A stretch of DNA of 34,592 nt, from contig CAZAJB010000019.1 in assembly GCA_964485345.1 (NCBI GenBank), positions 1 to 34,592 of the forward strand. Reading direction: 5' to 3'. A program made the position numbers and the translations under genes. This stretch comes from UBA5420 sp964485345 (lineage in GTDB: Bacteria; Bacillota; Limnochordia; Darwinibacteriales; Darwinibacteriaceae). Position 1 is the first letter of the stretch. The number at the start of each line of letters is the position of its first letter. The notes under the pieces were generated by a model that was not told where the DNA came from, searched no databases, and saw only the letters and a list, made by a program, of their open reading frames with translations. This document shows positions 1 through 8,007 of this stretch, piece by piece.

Positions 1-1
1 T

Positions 2-238
2 TTGCAGCGCCCGCTAGTAAGCATCCTAGAGGAAGTACAAGCAACGCCAGAGACTAGCGATTTGCTCATCCACGGAAAAGGACCTTACCAAGAATTTTGG
101 CGGTTGATTCTAGCCTATGAGCAGGGGCAATGGGACGCTGTCGAAGCTAGTGCCCAGAGGCTTGGCTTGGATCTAGCGCTGATTGGTGAGGCCTATCTAG
201 GTGCCCTAGAGTGGTGTCCTAGAGTAATAGAAGAATAG
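2..238 (+). CDS. C-terminal fragment of an EAL/HDOD-type signalling protein (5' end outside window)
   Basis: This is the end of a longer gene that enters from the left edge; the frame is open from the first bases and no ribosome binding site is visible, so the TTG at base 2 is not taken as a start. The 78 visible residues match in style the tail of HDOD-containing proteins, often fused to an EAL domain (YuxH type): a helical segment with LAYEQGQWDAVEASAQRLGL, then AYLGALEW near the end. Such proteins are cytoplasmic regulators related to c-di-GMP or HD hydrolase signalling, often with degenerate catalytic sites; the catalytic part is not in the window, so activity cannot be judged. A terminator-like hairpin follows, so it is probably not co-transcribed with the next gene. 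The family call rests on a short helical tail and is moderate. Confidence 0.55.
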   Translation: MQRPLVSILEEVQATPETSDLLIHGKGPYQEFWRLILAYEQGQWDAVEASAQRLGLDLALIGEAYLGALEWCPRVIEE

Positions 239-259
239 CGTAGCATGCTGGCAGACAGA

Positions 260-286
260 CACAACCCCTGGGAGTTGTGGTTTTTG
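260..286 (+). terminator. Rho-independent terminator after the HDOD-type gene
   Basis: CACAAC (260-265) pairs with GTTGTG (274-279), with further G:C pairing inside the loop, and is followed by GTTTTTG. It lies 22 bases after the stop codon and separates the first gene from the sensor operon. Confidence 0.6.
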
Positions 287-355
287 CTCTCATGACAGGG
301 CGCAGGAGATAATTGCCCTCCTGGCGAACTTGTACCTATACGAGGAGGTGGGTAG

Positions 356-1354
356 ATGCTAAGAGACTGGTCGAAGGCGATCCTGTTCTGCGCGGTCCTG
401 GGCCTTCTTGCTTCTATTGGAATAGGATCTGTGGTAGCCGATGGCTTTTACGAAGACGATCTAACCATCGCCTTTTTGCCGCGCTCCTTGGGTAACCCCA
501 TTTTTCTCGACGCCTTTGAAGCAGCGCAAAAGAAGGCCTATGAACTGGGCGTGCGCCTCGAATGGGTTGCCCCCTTTGACTTCGATAGCGATCTGCAAGT
601 AGAGATGATTGAAAACCTGATTCGGCGCGGGGTAGACGGCATTGTAGCTAGCGTCAATGACGAAGCGGAGGTGCACCGCGTCCTGCAAAAGGCGATGGCA
701 CAGGGTATTCCGGTCGCAACCTTTGATGCGGACAGCCCTGGTAGCGGTCGCCTTTTCTATATTGGCATCAATAACTACGAAGCGGGTATAGAGATCGGCA
801 ACGCCTTAGTGAATGTGATCAAGACGAAGGGGCTTGCAGACAAGACGCTTGACACCATGATCATGACAGGGTACCGAGAGGCACTGAATCTAGAAGAGCG
901 CATCCGTGGCTTCTTGGATGCCACCGGTGAAGAGGTTACACTCAATATCGCAGACATCCTAGAGAACGAAGATACGGTGGAAAAATCCATCATTCTCCTC
1001 GAAGACTACCTAAAGACAAATCCTGCAGTGGATGTCATTTACTTCGTCGGAGGTTGGCCCTTTTATGTGACCAGCGACGCCTTGCCCAACTTTCGCCAGT
1101 GGGCCCAGGAAGGTGGAATCGCGGTGGGGATCGACCTCTTTTACGATGCGCTGCTCTTGCAGAAGGAAGGCTTGATCCAATACTTGATCGGACAGGACAT
1201 GACCAGCATGGGATCGCAAGGACTAGAGCTCCTGGTGAGGTACATCCGCTTTGGAGAGGTTCCGCCAGAAATCGTAGTGACAGGCCTCGAACACGCCAAT
1301 GAGTCGAATCTCGACCGGCTCTTAGAAATCCATAAGCCATGGTTGGTTAAATAG
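356..1354 (+). CDS. Periplasmic sugar-binding protein of the type 1 PBP family, probable sensory partner of the YesM/YesN pair
   Basis: A 332-residue secreted sugar-binding protein of the ribose/xylose (Peripla_BP_4) type. It starts at ATG 356 behind GAGGAGG at 342-348. Residues 1-28 are a signal peptide with one hydrophobic stretch and a likely cleavage after SVVA; there is no lipobox cysteine. The mature part begins with the first beta strand (LTIAFLPRSLGNPIFLDAF), followed by the usual RRGVDGIVASVND and GIPVATFDAD segments and, later, GIAVGIDLFYDA and YLIGQDM. No permease or ATPase lies beside it; instead a histidine kinase starts 11 bases downstream. Known parallel: XylFII-LytS-YesN in clostridia, where a xylose-binding protein presents the sugar to the kinase. 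I infer the same role here; the ligand (xylose is the best guess from the genes downstream) is not proven. Confidence 0.85.
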   Translation: MLRDWSKAILFCAVLGLLASIGIGSVVADGFYEDDLTIAFLPRSLGNPIFLDAFEAAQKKAYELGVRLEWVAPFDFDSDLQVEMIENLIRRGVDGIVASVNDEAEVHRVLQKAMAQGIPVATFDADSPGSGRLFYIGINNYEAGIEIGNALVNVIKTKGLADKTLDTMIMTGYREALNLEERIRGFLDATGEEVTLNIADILENEDTVEKSIILLEDYLKTNPAVDVIYFVGGWPFYVTSDALPNFRQWAQEGGIAVGIDLFYDALLLQKEGLIQYLIGQDMTSMGSQGLELLVRYIRFGEVPPEIVVTGLEHANESNLDRLLEIHKPWLVK

Positions 1355-1364
1355 GAGGGGTCCG

Positions 1365-2939
1365 GTGAGACGCTTTGAATTATTCTGGTCGAGACTGGCC
1401 AAGAAAGCCGAAATTCATACCATCCGTACGAAGTTGATCCTNNNNNNNNNNNNNNNNNNNNNNNNNNNNNNNNNNNNNNNNNNNNNNNNNNNNNNNNNNN
1501 NNNNNNNNNNNNNNNNNNNNNNNNNNNNNNNNNNNNNNNNNCGCTTGAGCAACTATGGCCTTTATACGCTGGACTTTGCCTCATTTCGGCGTGAGTTCCA
1601 AAGCCATCTGCAAGAACGGGGAATTGCCATCTTGGGACCCCGCAGAAACTTCCTGAACCGGACTGTAGTGACCATGGTTAAGCCCTATACATCTCCTACT
1701 GCCCCGAATGCCGTATTTATGACCGCCGATATCAACTTGGATCGTCTTGCGAACATCACCGATGTCCGCTTAGGTACAAGGGGCTATGTCTTTGTTGCGG
1801 ACGAACTAGGTCGCATCATTTATCATCCTAGTCTAGAGGAGCTTGGAACGGTCAGCGGGTTCTATCGCGAGACGGTACTCCATGGTTTCGCCGATGGTTT
1901 CGGTGAATACGAAAACGAACGTTTCTTTTTGACGACGGGCTATTCTTCCGTTACTGGCTGGAGCGTTGTCAGTGTGGCCTATGCAGATGAAATCGGTGCG
2001 CAGGTGGCGCCCATCCAGCGCATCACCTTCGTTGTGATTGCCTTGATCTTGGTAGGAGTAGTACTTCTCGCTATCTATGTATCCCATGCTCTCAGTCGCC
2101 CGATCAAAGAACTGCAAAACTTGACCAAACGAGCTGCCAACCACGAACTTTCGGTGCATATTGATCCCCAGGGCAATGACGAAATAGCCATGCTCGGCCA
2201 TAGCTTCAACAAGATGATCCTGCGTATTCAAGAGTTGATGGAGGAGAATGTGCGAGAACAGAAGCTCCTGCGCAAACTAGAAATGGAGAGTCTCGACAAT
2301 CAGATCAAGCCTCACTTTATCTACAACACCCTCGATCTGATCATCGGTCAACTCGAAAGCAACCAGAACGAACAGGCCAGTTCCCTGATTGAAGCCTTAG
2401 GCAGCTTCTTCCGCCTGAGTCTTAGTAAGGGACGGGAGATCGTACCCATTGCCAGTGAAGTGGAGCATGTACGGAATTACTTGTTTATTCAGCAGTTGCG
2501 CCATGGAGATGAATACGAGTATGAGATAGCCATGGATAAGGACATCGCTGACAAATTCATCCCCCGACTTTTGTTACAACCCTTGGTAGAAAACGCCATT
2601 TATCATGGGATTCTTAGGGCCAATCGGCAAGGGAAAATTCGTATTTCTGGTTATCAGGAGGCTGATGGTGACATTGTCTTTGAGATCCAGGATGATGGTG
2701 CCGGTCTTGAGCCTGATAAGCTGCAAGACATCAATGAAGTCTTGCGGGGTGAGCGTAGTCTGCAAAACGAGAAAGAGTATTTTGGTCTGCGCAATGTAAA
2801 TAAACGTGCTCAGCTCATGTTTGGAGAAGAATACGGGGTTGTCTTGGCGAGTGAAGTAGGCCAGGGCACGAAGGCTATTTTGCGAATCAAGGCCATCAAG
2901 GAGGATCCCAATGTGGAATTTGCTGATCGCCGAAGATGA
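1365..2939 (+). CDS. YesM/LytS-type sensor histidine kinase, interrupted by an assembly gap
   Basis: Membrane histidine kinase that should phosphorylate the response regulator overlapping its 3' end. Visible parts in order: a short cytoplasmic N terminus ending in RTKLI, which in this family leads straight into membrane segment 1; a 100-base N run (1442-1541) hiding that segment and part of the sensor domain; the membrane-proximal half of a Cache-like domain (RLGTRGYVFVADELGRIIYH); membrane segment 2 (about 2024-2090); a HAMP domain; and a His_kinase (PF06580) domain with the phospho-acceptor His at 2313-2315 in IKPHFIYNTLD. The ATPase shows the N box (PLVENAIYHG), IQDDGAGL and FGLRNVNKRAQLMFG. 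The reading frame across the N run is right only by the placeholder length; the real protein is probably longer. It would sense the sugar-loaded binding protein encoded just upstream. Confidence 0.9.
   Translation: MRRFELFWSRLAKKAEIHTIRTKLIXXXXXXXXXXXXXXXXXXXXXXXXXXXXXXXXXXRLSNYGLYTLDFASFRREFQSHLQERGIAILGPRRNFLNRTVVTMVKPYTSPTAPNAVFMTADINLDRLANITDVRLGTRGYVFVADELGRIIYHPSLEELGTVSGFYRETVLHGFADGFGEYENERFFLTTGYSSVTGWSVVSVAYADEIGAQVAPIQRITFVVIALILVGVVLLAIYVSHALSRPIKELQNLTKRAANHELSVHIDPQGNDEIAMLGHSFNKMILRIQELMEENVREQKLLRKLEMESLDNQIKPHFIYNTLDLIIGQLESNQNEQASSLIEALGSFFRLSLSKGREIVPIASEVEHVRNYLFIQQLRHGDEYEYEIAMDKDIADKFIPRLLLQPLVENAIYHGILRANRQGKIRISGYQEADGDIVFEIQDDGAGLEPDKLQDINEVLRGERSLQNEKEYFGLRNVNKRAQLMFGEEYGVVLASEVGQGTKAILRIKAIKEDPNVEFADRRR
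1442..1541. other. Assembly gap: 100 unresolved bases (N)
   Basis: Exactly 100 N, a customary placeholder for a scaffold gap of unknown length. It removes the first transmembrane segment and the N-terminal part of the sensor domain of the histidine kinase gene. Confidence 0.99.
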
Positions 2940-4038
2940 AAAATATTTGAGGGAAAAAGTGACAAAGAATGTGGATTGGGAAGGGCATGGCTACACCGTC
3001 TATGTAGCCTCTGACGGTGAAGAAGCCCTGGAGATCATTCGCACCCAGCCCATCGATATTCTGGTCACCGATATTCGCATGCCCGGTATGGACGGATTGG
3101 AGTTAACGGGTGAAGCCAAAGCCATAAACGAGGATTTGAAGATCATTGTCATTTCTGGTCACGCTGAATTCGAACTGGCCCAGGCTTCCATTCGCTTAGG
3201 GGTCGAAGACTACTTGCTCAAGCCTTTTCGAACAGAACGCCTGCTAGAGGTGGTAGAAAGGACCAGAGAAAAACTAGACGCGGAGCAAAAGCGGCGCGAA
3301 CATGCCAAAAGCCAGGAGGAGCTGGCTAGGCAAAGCCTCGAAGACCGCTTCAACAGTGTATTTGGCTGGTTGGCCAACCCACATGCCTTTTCGAGCGAGC
3401 CCTTGGTTCCGATTCATCATCGTTTCGCGGATATTCTGAAGTCAGGCACCGTGCAGGAACTCCAAGACGAGATTCGTCTCTTTCATGCATCCATGGACCT
3501 TTCTCGTCAGGATCCGGACCGCCTGTTTATCCTGCTCAATGATATTGTAATTTCTACCCTGAGTACCTTAAAAACCCTCGGATTTGATCTAGAGCAAGGT
3601 ATGAGTCTGATGAACAAGCATTTGCCTGCCAAGACGCAGACCAAGCTCTCTGACTTGCAGCAATGGGTGGAGGACTTTCTCTTAGACATCAACGAGCTGA
3701 TCGAATCCGGGCAAGAGGGCAGCATGGAGCAGCTGGTGCAAAATGTGAAAGCCTATGTGGAGGGGCATTACCGCAGCGGAGTTACCCTGAACACCATGGC
3801 AGCCAAGGTCAACATGAGTCCTTCCCAACTAAGCAAACTCTTTCATGCCTACGCTGGGGAGAATTTCTCCGATTATGTGACGGGCCTCAAGCTGCAAAAG
3901 GCTAAAGAGCTCTTGAAGGGCACAGATAACCGTGTTTACGAAATAGCAGACTACCTAGGATTTACAGACGCCTACTATTTTAGTTCGTGGTTTAAGCGAA
4001 TTGCTGGCTGTACGCCGACAGAGTATAGGGGGGGATGA
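2911..4038 (+). CDS. YesN-type response regulator with AraC-family DNA-binding domain
   Basis: Cytoplasmic transcription factor, 375 residues, partner of the kinase. Start ATG 2911 lies behind AAGGAGG (2898-2904) and overlaps the kinase gene by 29 bases, so the two are translationally coupled. Residues 1-120 form a receiver domain: acidic pair in LLIAEDEKYL, phospho-acceptor D54 in VTDIRMPGMDG, the conserved Lys in YLLKPFRT. A helical linker of about 150 residues follows. The last 100 residues carry two helix-turn-helix units of the AraC type: TMAAKVNMSPSQLSKLF and YEIADYLGFTDAYYFSSWFKR, ending with CTPTEYR as usual. In the related XylFII-LytS-YesN system the regulator activates the sugar transporter genes; here the likely targets are the alcohol dehydrogenase gene just downstream and/or the sugar ABC operon. 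The target is an inference. Confidence 0.93.
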   Translation: MWNLLIAEDEKYLREKVTKNVDWEGHGYTVYVASDGEEALEIIRTQPIDILVTDIRMPGMDGLELTGEAKAINEDLKIIVISGHAEFELAQASIRLGVEDYLLKPFRTERLLEVVERTREKLDAEQKRREHAKSQEELARQSLEDRFNSVFGWLANPHAFSSEPLVPIHHRFADILKSGTVQELQDEIRLFHASMDLSRQDPDRLFILLNDIVISTLSTLKTLGFDLEQGMSLMNKHLPAKTQTKLSDLQQWVEDFLLDINELIESGQEGSMEQLVQNVKAYVEGHYRSGVTLNTMAAKVNMSPSQLSKLFHAYAGENFSDYVTGLKLQKAKELLKGTDNRVYEIADYLGFTDAYYFSSWFKRIAGCTPTEYRGG

Positions 4039-4118
4039 TCAACCAGGCCAAGTCTAGACAGTCGTCAGGAAAAATATTAAAAGAAATAGAAACATATTAA
4101 ATGGATTCATTACTAAGG

Positions 4119-4137
4119 CATCTTTATAATGAAGATG
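4119..4137 (+). promoter_or_regulatory. Perfect inverted repeat around a TATAAT box upstream of the alcohol dehydrogenase
   Basis: CATCTT (4119-4124) and AAGATG (4132-4137) are perfect inverted repeats flanking TATAATG (4125-4131). TATAAT is an ideal -10 box but no good -35 is seen 16-18 bases upstream, as expected for an activator-dependent or repressor-controlled promoter. The site lies 28 bases before the start codon, between the response regulator gene and the dehydrogenase gene. Confidence 0.4.
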
Positions 4138-4164
4138 TAACCAACAAAGAAGGGCGGGGATCGA

Positions 4165-5322
4165 ATGAACTTCAACTATTACATGCCCACGAAAATCCTC
4201 TTTGGCGCCGGAAAACTAGCCGAATTGGCTCACGAAGAGCTTCCGGGCACGAAAGCTCTTATTGTCATTTCGTCTGGCAACTCCATGCGTAAGCACGGTT
4301 ACCTAGGGCGCTTGCAGGAGATTCTCCGTGAGAAGGGGATCGCCTCCGCAGTGTTCGACAAGATTCTGCCGAATCCGGTCAAGTCCCATGTGATGGAAGG
4401 GGCAGCTCTCTGCAAAGAAGAGAACTGCGATTTTGTCATTGGTCTTGGGGGTGGGAGCAGTATTGACTCGGCCAAGAGTATTGCCATTATGGCGAAGAAC
4501 CCTGGTGATTACTGGGATTATGTTGGTGGTGGAACAGGCAAGGGACAACCGATTCCAAATGGCCTTTTGCCAGTCGTAGCAATTACTACGACGGCTGGCA
4601 CCGGTACAGAGGCGGATCCGTGGACCGTGATTACCAATGAAGAAACCAACGAGAAAATCGGGTTTGGCAATCAGAGCACGTTTCCCACCTTATCGGTTGT
4701 AGACCCCGAGCTCATGCTGTCGGTTCCGCCTACGCTCACAGCCTATCAAGGCTTCGATGCATTATTTCATTCCTTGGAAGGGTATATTGCCAACGTGGCT
4801 ACCTCGATTAGCGACATGTATGCCTTGCGCTCCATCGAGCTTGTGAACCAATACCTGCCAGAGTGCGTCGCACACGGGGACAATCTCGAGGCGCGGACAA
4901 AGGTAGCTTTGGCCAATACCTATGCTGGCTTTGTCCAGACGGAGTCAAGCTGTACATCCGAACATTCCATGGAACATGCACTGAGTGCCTTTTATCCTGA
5001 CTTGCCCCATGGAGCGGGCTTGATTCTGCTATCCGATGCTTACTTCACTTTCTTCAGTACCAAGATACCCCAGCGTTTCGCGGGCTTGGCCAAGGCCATG
5101 GGTGCTGGAGACAGCCCTGAATCTTTCCTACCTGCCTTGCGGGAGCTGAAGAAAAAATGCGGTGTGGCCGATCTGAAAATGTCCGATTGGGGCATTAAGG
5201 CTGACGATATACCGAAACTCGCCCAAAACGCCCGGGAGACGATGGGTGGACTCTTTGCCATGGATCGGTACCAACTATCCCTAGAAGAGACCATAGAGAT
5301 CATGGAAAAGGCCTATCGTTAG
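4165..5322 (+). CDS. Iron-containing (group III) alcohol dehydrogenase
   Basis: Cytoplasmic NAD(P)H-dependent alcohol/aldehyde oxidoreductase of the Fe-ADH family (FucO, BDH, YqhD relatives); 385 residues, full length. ATG 4165 follows GGGCGGGG. The N terminus FNYYMPTKILFGAGKL is typical of butanol-dehydrogenase-like members. The nucleotide-binding loop is seen in GLGGGSSIDSAKS and TTAGTGTEAD. All four metal ligands are present: D198 and H202 (GFDALFHSLEGY), H267 (HSMEH) and H282 (LPHGAGL). It stands alone between the response regulator gene and a terminator, with a dyad promoter of its own, and lies in front of the pentose locus. It may reduce an aldehyde made from sugar breakdown (glycolaldehyde, acetaldehyde or similar) to regenerate NAD(P)+. 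The substrate cannot be read from sequence. Confidence 0.93.
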   Translation: MNFNYYMPTKILFGAGKLAELAHEELPGTKALIVISSGNSMRKHGYLGRLQEILREKGIASAVFDKILPNPVKSHVMEGAALCKEENCDFVIGLGGGSSIDSAKSIAIMAKNPGDYWDYVGGGTGKGQPIPNGLLPVVAITTTAGTGTEADPWTVITNEETNEKIGFGNQSTFPTLSVVDPELMLSVPPTLTAYQGFDALFHSLEGYIANVATSISDMYALRSIELVNQYLPECVAHGDNLEARTKVALANTYAGFVQTESSCTSEHSMEHALSAFYPDLPHGAGLILLSDAYFTFFSTKIPQRFAGLAKAMGAGDSPESFLPALRELKKKCGVADLKMSDWGIKADDIPKLAQNARETMGGLFAMDRYQLSLEETIEIMEKAYR

Positions 5323-5328
5323 ACCTCT

Positions 5329-5363
5329 GCCCTCGCCGCTTGTGCAGCGGGGGCTTTGCATTT
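5329..5363 (+). terminator. Terminator after the alcohol dehydrogenase gene
   Basis: GCCCTCGC (5329-5336) pairs with GCGGGGGC (5347-5354), one G:U pair included, followed by TTTGCATTT. The T tract is imperfect, so strength is uncertain. Confidence 0.6.
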
Positions 5364-5613
5364 AATCCGAGGGGTGAAGAAAACTGTGGTCCTTGTTCAA
5401 GCACAAGGATCGAACTCGTCTCAATCGTATGCATAAACCTCCCTGAAAACCCTATTCTTTACATCTACTTGACTGGGATTAAATAAAAGTCGAAACTAGG
5501 CAGGAAAGACGCGGAGTTTGTCAAATATTTAATTTGATACTCGAAATAATACCCGTAGCACTAGAGATTATAGCAAATGGCTGGTGTGGGATCAGAGGAT
5601 GGGAGATTGTGTC
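5364..5613 (+). promoter_or_regulatory. Control region upstream of the ROK repressor gene
   Basis: About 250 bases without a gene. It holds two perfect dyads: TCCTTGT (5390-5396) with ACAAGGA (5403-5409), and TCAAAT (5521-5526) with ATTTGA (5532-5537) inside an AT-rich stretch. The second is a good candidate operator, since ROK repressors often bind AT-rich palindromes near their own promoter. I could not settle on a convincing -35/-10 pair; TTGACT at 5469-5474 has no proper -10 at normal spacing. Confidence 0.4.
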
Positions 5614-6852
5614 GTGACGACTACAAGGAAGTTTGACAGCGCATATCTCAGGCGGGTCAATTGTGTGAAGACATTCTGCGCAATTCGCGAACAGGGAAGC
5701 ATATCCCGTTCTGAACTGGCAGGGATCACTGGATTGAGTCGAGCGACGGTGTCAGAGACCGTGAGAGAACTTTTGGAAAGGCAATTTGTGCGCGAAGTCG
5801 GATCCGACAACACATCACGGGGACGACCACCTGTGAAGCTCGAGGTCAACCCCCTGAGATTCTATCTAGTCGCCGTTGAGATTGATGTGGGATGGATTGT
5901 AGTGGCAGTCACTACCCTGGTGGGCGAGGTTCTCGTCAAGCGCCGCGAGGAGTTTAAGACCTATGATTACGACTTCGTGTTGGATCTCTGCCGGCGCACC
6001 ATCGATGATGTCTTGGCGCAACAAAGAATTCGAAGAGATGCTGTCTTAGGAGTTGGCGTGGCAGTACCCGGTCAGGTTGACTTGACCCGTAGGGTGGTGA
6101 CCTTTGCACCAAATCTCAGGTGGCGAGACGCTCACTTAGCAGATGATCTCCAGGGCCACCTACATCTCCCAGTCTTAGTCTCCAATGAGGCTATGCTAGC
6201 AGCCATGGCAGAGAAATGGTTTGGGCGAGGCAGAGATGCTGGGGTGCTAGTCTATGTTTCCGTCAAAGGTGGATTGGGCTGTGGAATCATGAATGAGCGA
6301 AGCCTCAACCTTGGCGTTAGCGGCAGTGCTGGTGAACTGGGGCATATGTCAATTGACCCCCATGGGCCAAAGTGTTCATGCGGTAGTCGGGGATGCTGGG
6401 AAGTATATGCTGACGAGGAGGCTATCATAGACCGGGCCTCTCGAGCCTTAAGCACCGGGCAAGATTCACTGCTCCTGCAATCCACCACGGAGAACCGTAA
6501 GGTGACAGTGGAAGATATCGTTTGGGCCGCAAGCCAGGGAGACAGAGTGGCGATGGAGGTTCTCCGGGAAAGTGCCTGGTATCTAGGTGTAGGTATCGCC
6601 AATATCGTGAATGGAGTGAATCCCGATCTGGTGATCGTCGGAGGGCGCATTGCCGCATCGCAGCTCCTCTTGGATGAAGTAACACGAGTAGTAAGAGAAC
6701 GTAGTCTGCAAATTCCATGGCAAATCGTGCGCCTTGCTCCTACTCAGCTTGGAGACGAGGTTGCATTGATGGGTTGTATAGCTTTACTGTTGGATACCTT
6801 GCTAGAGCAGCCTGACGGCAGATTGAATGCAGAGTCTGCCACAGCGAATTGA
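5614..6852 (+). CDS. ROK-family transcriptional repressor (XylR-like)
   Basis: DNA-binding sugar sensor of the ROK family, placed directly before the sugar transporter and xylose genes. The open frame begins with GTG 5584, and an ATG lies at 5599, but GTG 5614 is preferred because GGGAG (5601-5605) sits 8 bases before it; the protein is then 412 residues. Residues about 15-75 form a winged helix-turn-helix (RSELAGITGLSRATVSETVR), followed by the Arg/Gly/Pro wing (SRGRPPVKLE). The rest is a ROK sugar-kinase-like fold with GVGVAVPGQVD, SGSAGELGHMSID and the zinc motif CSCGSRGC (C254, C256, C261). The expected role is repression of the pentose genes until a sugar or sugar phosphate binds. Whether the effector is xylose is inferred from context. 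Confidence 0.88.
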   Translation: MTTTRKFDSAYLRRVNCVKTFCAIREQGSISRSELAGITGLSRATVSETVRELLERQFVREVGSDNTSRGRPPVKLEVNPLRFYLVAVEIDVGWIVVAVTTLVGEVLVKRREEFKTYDYDFVLDLCRRTIDDVLAQQRIRRDAVLGVGVAVPGQVDLTRRVVTFAPNLRWRDAHLADDLQGHLHLPVLVSNEAMLAAMAEKWFGRGRDAGVLVYVSVKGGLGCGIMNERSLNLGVSGSAGELGHMSIDPHGPKCSCGSRGCWEVYADEEAIIDRASRALSTGQDSLLLQSTTENRKVTVEDIVWAASQGDRVAMEVLRESAWYLGVGIANIVNGVNPDLVIVGGRIAASQLLLDEVTRVVRERSLQIPWQIVRLAPTQLGDEVALMGCIALLLDTLLEQPDGRLNAESATAN

Positions 6853-6943
6853 GGGGAGGGGGTAGGCAAAACCAAGTTCGGTTGTCGAGTGGTGTAGTGT
6901 TGTTTGAACGGACTACAGATATTTGGAAGGGGTTAACGAAAAC

Positions 6944-7990
6944 ATGAAGAGAATTCTATTGGTTGTTTTGTTAGTTGCTGTAATGGTATTTCCCGGGGTG
7001 GCTTCTGCCGCTGTAAGAGTTGGCGTAGCTATGCCGACCCAAAGTCTCCAACGCTGGAATCAAGACGGCACTAACATGAAGGCTCAGCTTGAAGCAGCTG
7101 GCTATGATGTAGACCTACAGTATGCGAACAACGACGTAGCACTTCAGGTATCCCAGGTTGAGAACATGATTCTCAACGGTGCCGAAGTCCTCGTGATCGC
7201 TTCCATCGACGGCGCTTCCTTAGGTACCGTCTTGGCAGTGGCCAAAGACGAAAATATCCCTGTAATTGCCTATGACCGTTTGATCATGGCAACCGATGCA
7301 GTTTCCTACTACGCAACCTTTGACAACTACATGGTTGGAACCATTCAAGGTGAATACCTCGTAGAGAAGCTTGAGCTAGCTACACGCAAAGACCCAGTGA
7401 ACATCGAAATCGTTGGCGGATCCGCCGATGATAACAATGCCCGCTACTTCTATCAAGGCGCCTATGATGCAATTGCTCCTTACATTGAGAGCGGTATTGT
7501 TGTTGTTCCTTCTGGCCAGACTTCTTTTGAAGCCATTGCAACCATGGCATGGTCCTCCGAAAGAGCCCAGGCTCGTATGGATAACCTCATTGCAGCCCAT
7601 TACTCTGATGGCCAAAAACTTAGCGCTGTTCTTTGTTCCAACGACTCCACAGCTCTTGGTGTGACCAATTCCCTAGTGAATGCTGGATTTGAAGACTTCC
7701 CAGTCATTACAGGTCAAGACTGTGACATCGCTAATACGAAGAATATCTTGGCTGGTCTTCAATCTATGTCCATCTTCAAGGATACCCGTACGTTAGCAAG
7801 CAACGTTGTTGGTATGGTCCAAGCCATCATCAAAGGCGAAGAACCAACAATCAATGACACAGAAACCTATGACAATGGCGTGAAAGTGGTCCCAACGTAC
7901 CTCAGCGCACCAGTATTTGCCGACATCAACAATTACTATGAACTACTCGTCGAAAGCGGTTACTACACTGCTGGGCAATTGGGCCTCTAG
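6944..7990 (+). CDS. chvE: Sugar ABC transporter substrate-binding protein, ChvE-like (pentose/multiple monosaccharide uptake)
   Basis: Secreted binding protein delivering a monosaccharide to the permease encoded downstream; 348 residues from ATG 6944 (GGAAGGGG at 6925-6932). A TTG 21 bases earlier is in frame but would put charged residues before the signal peptide. The signal peptide ends at about GVASA, without a lipobox cysteine. The mature protein reads like ChvE: VGVAMPTQSLQRWNQDG, LQYANNDVALQVSQVENMI, VLVIASIDGASLG, PVIAYDRLI, YYATFDNY, ITGQDCDI. ChvE relatives bind xylose, glucose, arabinose or galactose; the neighbouring xylA and xylB suggest a pentose. It is separated from the ATPase gene by a strong hairpin, a common way to make more binding protein than transporter. 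It could equally be called XylF-like; the match to ChvE is closer. Confidence 0.9.
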   Translation: MKRILLVVLLVAVMVFPGVASAAVRVGVAMPTQSLQRWNQDGTNMKAQLEAAGYDVDLQYANNDVALQVSQVENMILNGAEVLVIASIDGASLGTVLAVAKDENIPVIAYDRLIMATDAVSYYATFDNYMVGTIQGEYLVEKLELATRKDPVNIEIVGGSADDNNARYFYQGAYDAIAPYIESGIVVVPSGQTSFEAIATMAWSSERAQARMDNLIAAHYSDGQKLSAVLCSNDSTALGVTNSLVNAGFEDFPVITGQDCDIANTKNILAGLQSMSIFKDTRTLASNVVGMVQAIIKGEEPTINDTETYDNGVKVVPTYLSAPVFADINNYYELLVESGYYTAGQLGL

Positions 7991-8007
7991 AACGAAGATT
8001 TTGAGCA

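Noticed and set aside
1141..1584. 147-residue open frame on the - strand across the N run
   Set aside because: It is antisense to the binding protein and kinase genes, is open partly because N cannot encode stops, and has no start signal or family features.
5469..5497. TTGACT as a -35 box for the ROK gene
   Set aside because: At 17-base spacing the -10 would be GAAACT, matching only half of the consensus; not strong enough to call a promoter.
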